Assembly: GCF_003399445.1 (NCBI RefSeq)
Contig: NZ_QUQO01000001.1
Location: 1,609,001-1,673,000, forward strand
Source of the DNA: Parvularcula marina
GTDB lineage: Bacteria; Pseudomonadota; Alphaproteobacteria; Caulobacterales; Parvularculaceae
Reading direction: 5' to 3'
DNA: 64,000 nucleotides
Of this stretch, positions 61,722 through 64,000 are shown in pieces. Every line of letters begins with the position of its first letter. Position 1 is the first letter of the stretch. Position numbers and translations under genes: made by a program. The notes beneath the pieces are model-generated. The model had not been told where the DNA came from. It saw only the letters and a program-made list of their open reading frames with translations, and searched no databases.

Positions 61722-62669
61722 TCAGGTGCGGTTCTTCTCCACCCAGTCCCAGAACATGACCGCGATATCCGCGCCGCCAAAGCGTTTGACTTCCTGAATG
61801 CCAGTCGGGGAAGTCACATTGATTTCGGTGATAAAGCCGCCGATCACATCGATGCCGGTGAGCAGAAGCCGCTTCTCTTTCAGGACCGGACCGATCCGTG
61901 CACAGATTTCCCGATCGCGGTCATCTAGCTCAATGGCTTCGGCCACCCCGCCGACATGCATGTTGGAGCGCGCTTCGCCCTCGGCAGGCACGCGGTTGAT
62001 CGCGCCCACTGGCTCACCGTCGAGCAGGATGATCCGCTTATCGCCCTTCCTCACATCTTTGAGATATTTCTGCGCGATCACCGGCACACGCCGCCCGGCA
62101 AGGAACATCTCAAGCAGTGAAGCGAGGTTCTCGTCATCGGGCCTCACCCGGAAGACGCCCGCGCCGCCATTGCCGTAAAGCGGCTTGATGATGATGTCGC
62201 GATGGGTCTCCCGGAACGCCCGGATCGCCTTTTCATCGGCGGTGATGAGGGTTTCGGGCATCAGGTCCGGAAAATCCATCACCAGAATTTTTTCCGGCGC
62301 ATTCCGAATTTCTGCCGGATCGTTGAGCACCATCACGCTCTCGGGCAGTTTTTCGAGCAGGTGACAGGCCGTGATGTAGCTCATGTCAAAGGGCGGATCC
62401 TGCCGCACCAGCACGACGTCGACCTCACTTAAATCGAGTAATTCGCGGCTGCCGAAACGGACATGATCGCCTTCATCGCGGCTCAGTTTATCGATGGAAC
62501 GCGCAGAAACACTAAGTTTTTCGCCTTCCAGCCGCAGATCCGGCGCTTCATAGGTCCAGAGTTTGTGACCGCGCGCGAAGGCTTCAAGGGACAACGCGAA
62601 TGTCGTGTCTCCCTTGATGTCGACCGCCTCCATCGGGTCCATCTGCACGGCAATCTTGAGGACGGACAT
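61722..62669 (-). CDS. gshB: Glutathione synthetase
   Basis: A 315-residue ATP-grasp ligase that adds glycine to gamma-glutamylcysteine. The N-terminal block [27 protein letters not shown], the [19 protein letters not shown] motif, and the ATP-grasp core [18 protein letters not shown] with [13 protein letters not shown] are all present. The start at 62669 follows AGGAG at seven bases; a longer frame to 62732 is rejected. It provides glutathione that the GST upstream could use. Confidence 0.96.
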   Translation of the reverse strand: MSVLKIAVQMDPMEAVDIKGDTTFALSLEAFARGHKLWTYEAPDLRLEGEKLSVSARSIDKLSRDEGDHVRFGSRELLDLSEVDVVLVRQDPPFDMSYITACHLLEKLPESVMVLNDPAEIRNAPEKILVMDFPDLMPETLITADEKAIRAFRETHRDIIIKPLYGNGGAGVFRVRPDDENLASLLEMFLAGRRVPVIAQKYLKDVRKGDKRIILLDGEPVGAINRVPAEGEARSNMHVGGVAEAIELDDRDREICARIGPVLKEKRLLLTGIDVIGGFITEINVTSPTGIQEVKRFGGADIAVMFWDWVEKNRT

Positions 62670-62779
62670 CTGAATTCTCCTATTTGGGGCAGCAAATACT
62701 TGGGCAATGCGTGACCGCATCGCCACTGGCATTAACCTGCCGCCATGGTAAAGTCGGAATTCCAGAGGGGATGGTGGCT

Positions 62780-64000
62780 ATGGCGAATCAATTCGTAGCT
62801 TATCAGGACGAGCGTCACGGACTCGCCGCGTGGGTGGCTGAGCAGATCGCTGCGGACCTGTTCCGTAATCAGGCAGAGCCTGATGCACCGCTGCATGAAG
62901 TGACTGAGGGACAAGCACCCGAAGCCAGCATGCGCGCTGGTGGAGCGCCGAGTTTTACAGCTGAATCCTACGGCATGCGGCTTTCTGCAGGCGGCCGGGA
63001 TACTGCCCTGATGGAAGGACCGGCCCCTCGCCAGCGTGCCGATCAGGGTCTCGATAAAGCCTATCGGACGTGGACCTCGCCGCGGACTTCCGCCGAGTCG
63101 ATCATGTCGACCGTGATCGCAGGCCAGGCTCAGGTCGGCGTCCTGCCGCTTTATGACAATGACAAAAGCTTCTCTCGCGATACGCTGAATGCGCTGATCG
63201 ATTTCCCGCCGAACCGGGTGATCCGCGAATATGTCGCCGAGAGCAATTACGTCCTCGCCGCTCCCGCTGACCTGATCCACGAGATCGAGCAGTCCGGCTA
63301 TACCGACAGCTTCTCCGGCACCGGCTCGTCGCAGAGCTTCCAGTGGAATCGCGACAAGCAGCAGCGCTATCTGCGCAAGGTCACGACGATTTTCGCCTCC
63401 GCCGATGCCATGCGTCATTGCTCGGCAGCCCTTGAGGGTTTCCGCGCACGCGGTATCGAAGTTCAGACGATCCCTGATGGAGCAGACAGCTATCGCAAGG
63501 GCCTCGAAGTCGCGAGCGAGTACCTTGATCCGAACCGCCGGGTTGAGACCTATTTCTCTAACGCCAGCCACACACGGGTCAGCAAGTCACGCGGCGCCAA
63601 TCACAACAAGCCCGTGATTGCGGTCCTCCTCTCCGCCGACAAGGCGATGAGCCCGGACGGCTATGCCTATGACAGCGATTATGTCGTGCTTGAAGCCGAG
63701 ATGGCCGGTGCGGATCGCATCCGCACCTCGTTCATCGCGCTTCAAAAAGGCATCCCGGCAATTCCGCCAGAGGATATCGATCCACTGCGCTATGAGATGG
63801 CGTCACTTCGCCAGCGCTTCAAAGCCCCGAAGAAATCAGGCGGCGGCGCTGACCATCGCGCGCTTTACCCGATTGCCGGTGACAAGCCGAACGGCGCTCC
63901 TCAGCCCGAAGGCGTACCGGCCTATGTTCGCTGTCTTTATAAATGCGACACGGTCGGCAATGGCGTGAAGGACATCTCGCCGGTCATTCGGGCGCTTGCA
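62780..64000 (+). CDS. Prephenate-dehydratase-like protein, cut by window edge
   Basis: An open frame of 407 codons running off the right edge, read from an ATG with GAGGGG nine bases upstream (an ATG at 62771 is also possible). The region from residue 107 (MSTVIAGQAQVGVLPLYDND, then VIREYVAESNYVLAAPADLI) resembles the dehydratase fold of prephenate dehydratase. The following stretch (DAMRHCSAALEGFRARGIEVQTIP) fits its second half. The first 100 residues and the part after 300 are not recognised. Divergent from gshB. The assignment is tentative; an 840-bp antisense frame here is rejected. Confidence 0.55.
   Translation, partial: MANQFVAYQDERHGLAAWVAEQIAADLFRNQAEPDAPLHEVTEGQAPEASMRAGGAPSFTAESYGMRLSAGGRDTALMEGPAPRQRADQGLDKAYRTWTSPRTSAESIMSTVIAGQAQVGVLPLYDNDKSFSRDTLNALIDFPPNRVIREYVAESNYVLAAPADLIHEIEQSGYTDSFSGTGSSQSFQWNRDKQQRYLRKVTTIFASADAMRHCSAALEGFRARGIEVQTIPDGADSYRKGLEVASEYLDPNRRVETYFSNASHTRVSKSRGANHNKPVIAVLLSADKAMSPDGYAYDSDYVVLEAEMAGADRIRTSFIALQKGIPAIPPEDIDPLRYEMASLRQRFKAPKKSGGGADHRALYPIAGDKPNGAPQPEGVPAYVRCLYKCDTVGNGVKDISPVIRALA

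Noticed and set aside
62732-63571. 840-bp open frame on the minus strand
   Set aside because: It is antisense to a better frame with a ribosome-binding site and a protein-like sequence that continues to the window edge; its own translation has low-complexity, unrecognisable content.

Overview
This 64 kb window is an ordinary chromosomal stretch of an alphaproteobacterium. The strongest lineage marker is a complete PhyR-NepR-EcfG general stress response (GSR) locus with EcfG-type promoters (GGAAC-N16-CGTT). The TonB-dependent receptor, the hut and his gene orders and the moderately high GC content suit a marine or aquatic heterotroph of the Hyphomonadales/Parvularculales type; that placement is inference. 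I see no insertion sequence, integrase, prophage, CRISPR array or rRNA. One tRNA (Arg, CCG) is present.

Layout. 1-11760: an MFS transporter cut by the left edge, a type B carboxylesterase and a double TetR-type repressor face a five-gene nutrient-uptake operon (TonB-dependent receptor, alpha/beta hydrolase, DASS carboxylate transporter, M14 metallopeptidase, fumarase/aspartase-superfamily lyase). 11849-19871: a stress island with a DUF1328 protein, lipid kinase plus phosphoesterase, DUF883 and holin-like membrane proteins, a candidate sRNA, entericidin, Dps, the HWE-type histidine kinase, EcfG, NepR, PhyR and an EF-hand protein. Seven EcfG-like promoters can be read directly in it. 19894-30241: a two-domain methyltransferase, then one giant gene (2842 aa) combining six Hcp-like (type VI secretion tube-type) domains, ten cadherin/VCBS-like units, three phage tail-collar-like modules inserted inside one of those units, and 34 uninterrupted RTX nonapeptides. 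30353-37702: a complete histidine-utilisation locus (hutF-hutC divergent from hutI-hutH-hutG-hutU) around a perfect 22-bp palindrome. 37790-46714: tRNA-Arg, a YbjN-like protein, an RsmB-type methyltransferase, a BrxR/CapW-like WYL regulator divergent from an orphan gene, rpsO, an AmpG-like permease and an adenosine kinase. 46840-54024: histidine biosynthesis (hisH-hisA-hisF-hisE, and hisB about 3.5 kb away), separated by an exported small protein and a dienelactone hydrolase/DJ-1/GST/TetR group. 54138-64000: hslV and hslU split by an antiparallel gene, exported proteins of unknown function, an AGCS symporter, an OafA-type acyltransferase, glutathione synthetase, and a protein cut by the right edge.

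How the genes work together. The stress island is a regulatory unit. The kinase presumably controls PhyR phosphorylation, phosphorylated PhyR sequesters NepR, and freed EcfG transcribes nepR-ecfG, phyR and neighbouring protective genes. The left operon looks like an outer-membrane-to-cytoplasm route for a ligand that is cut in the periplasm; its last enzyme may release fumarate that the DASS carrier could import. The most novel-looking object is the giant Hcp/cadherin/collar/RTX protein, followed by the candidate GSR-controlled sRNA. All assignments are from reading the sequence; no database search was run.
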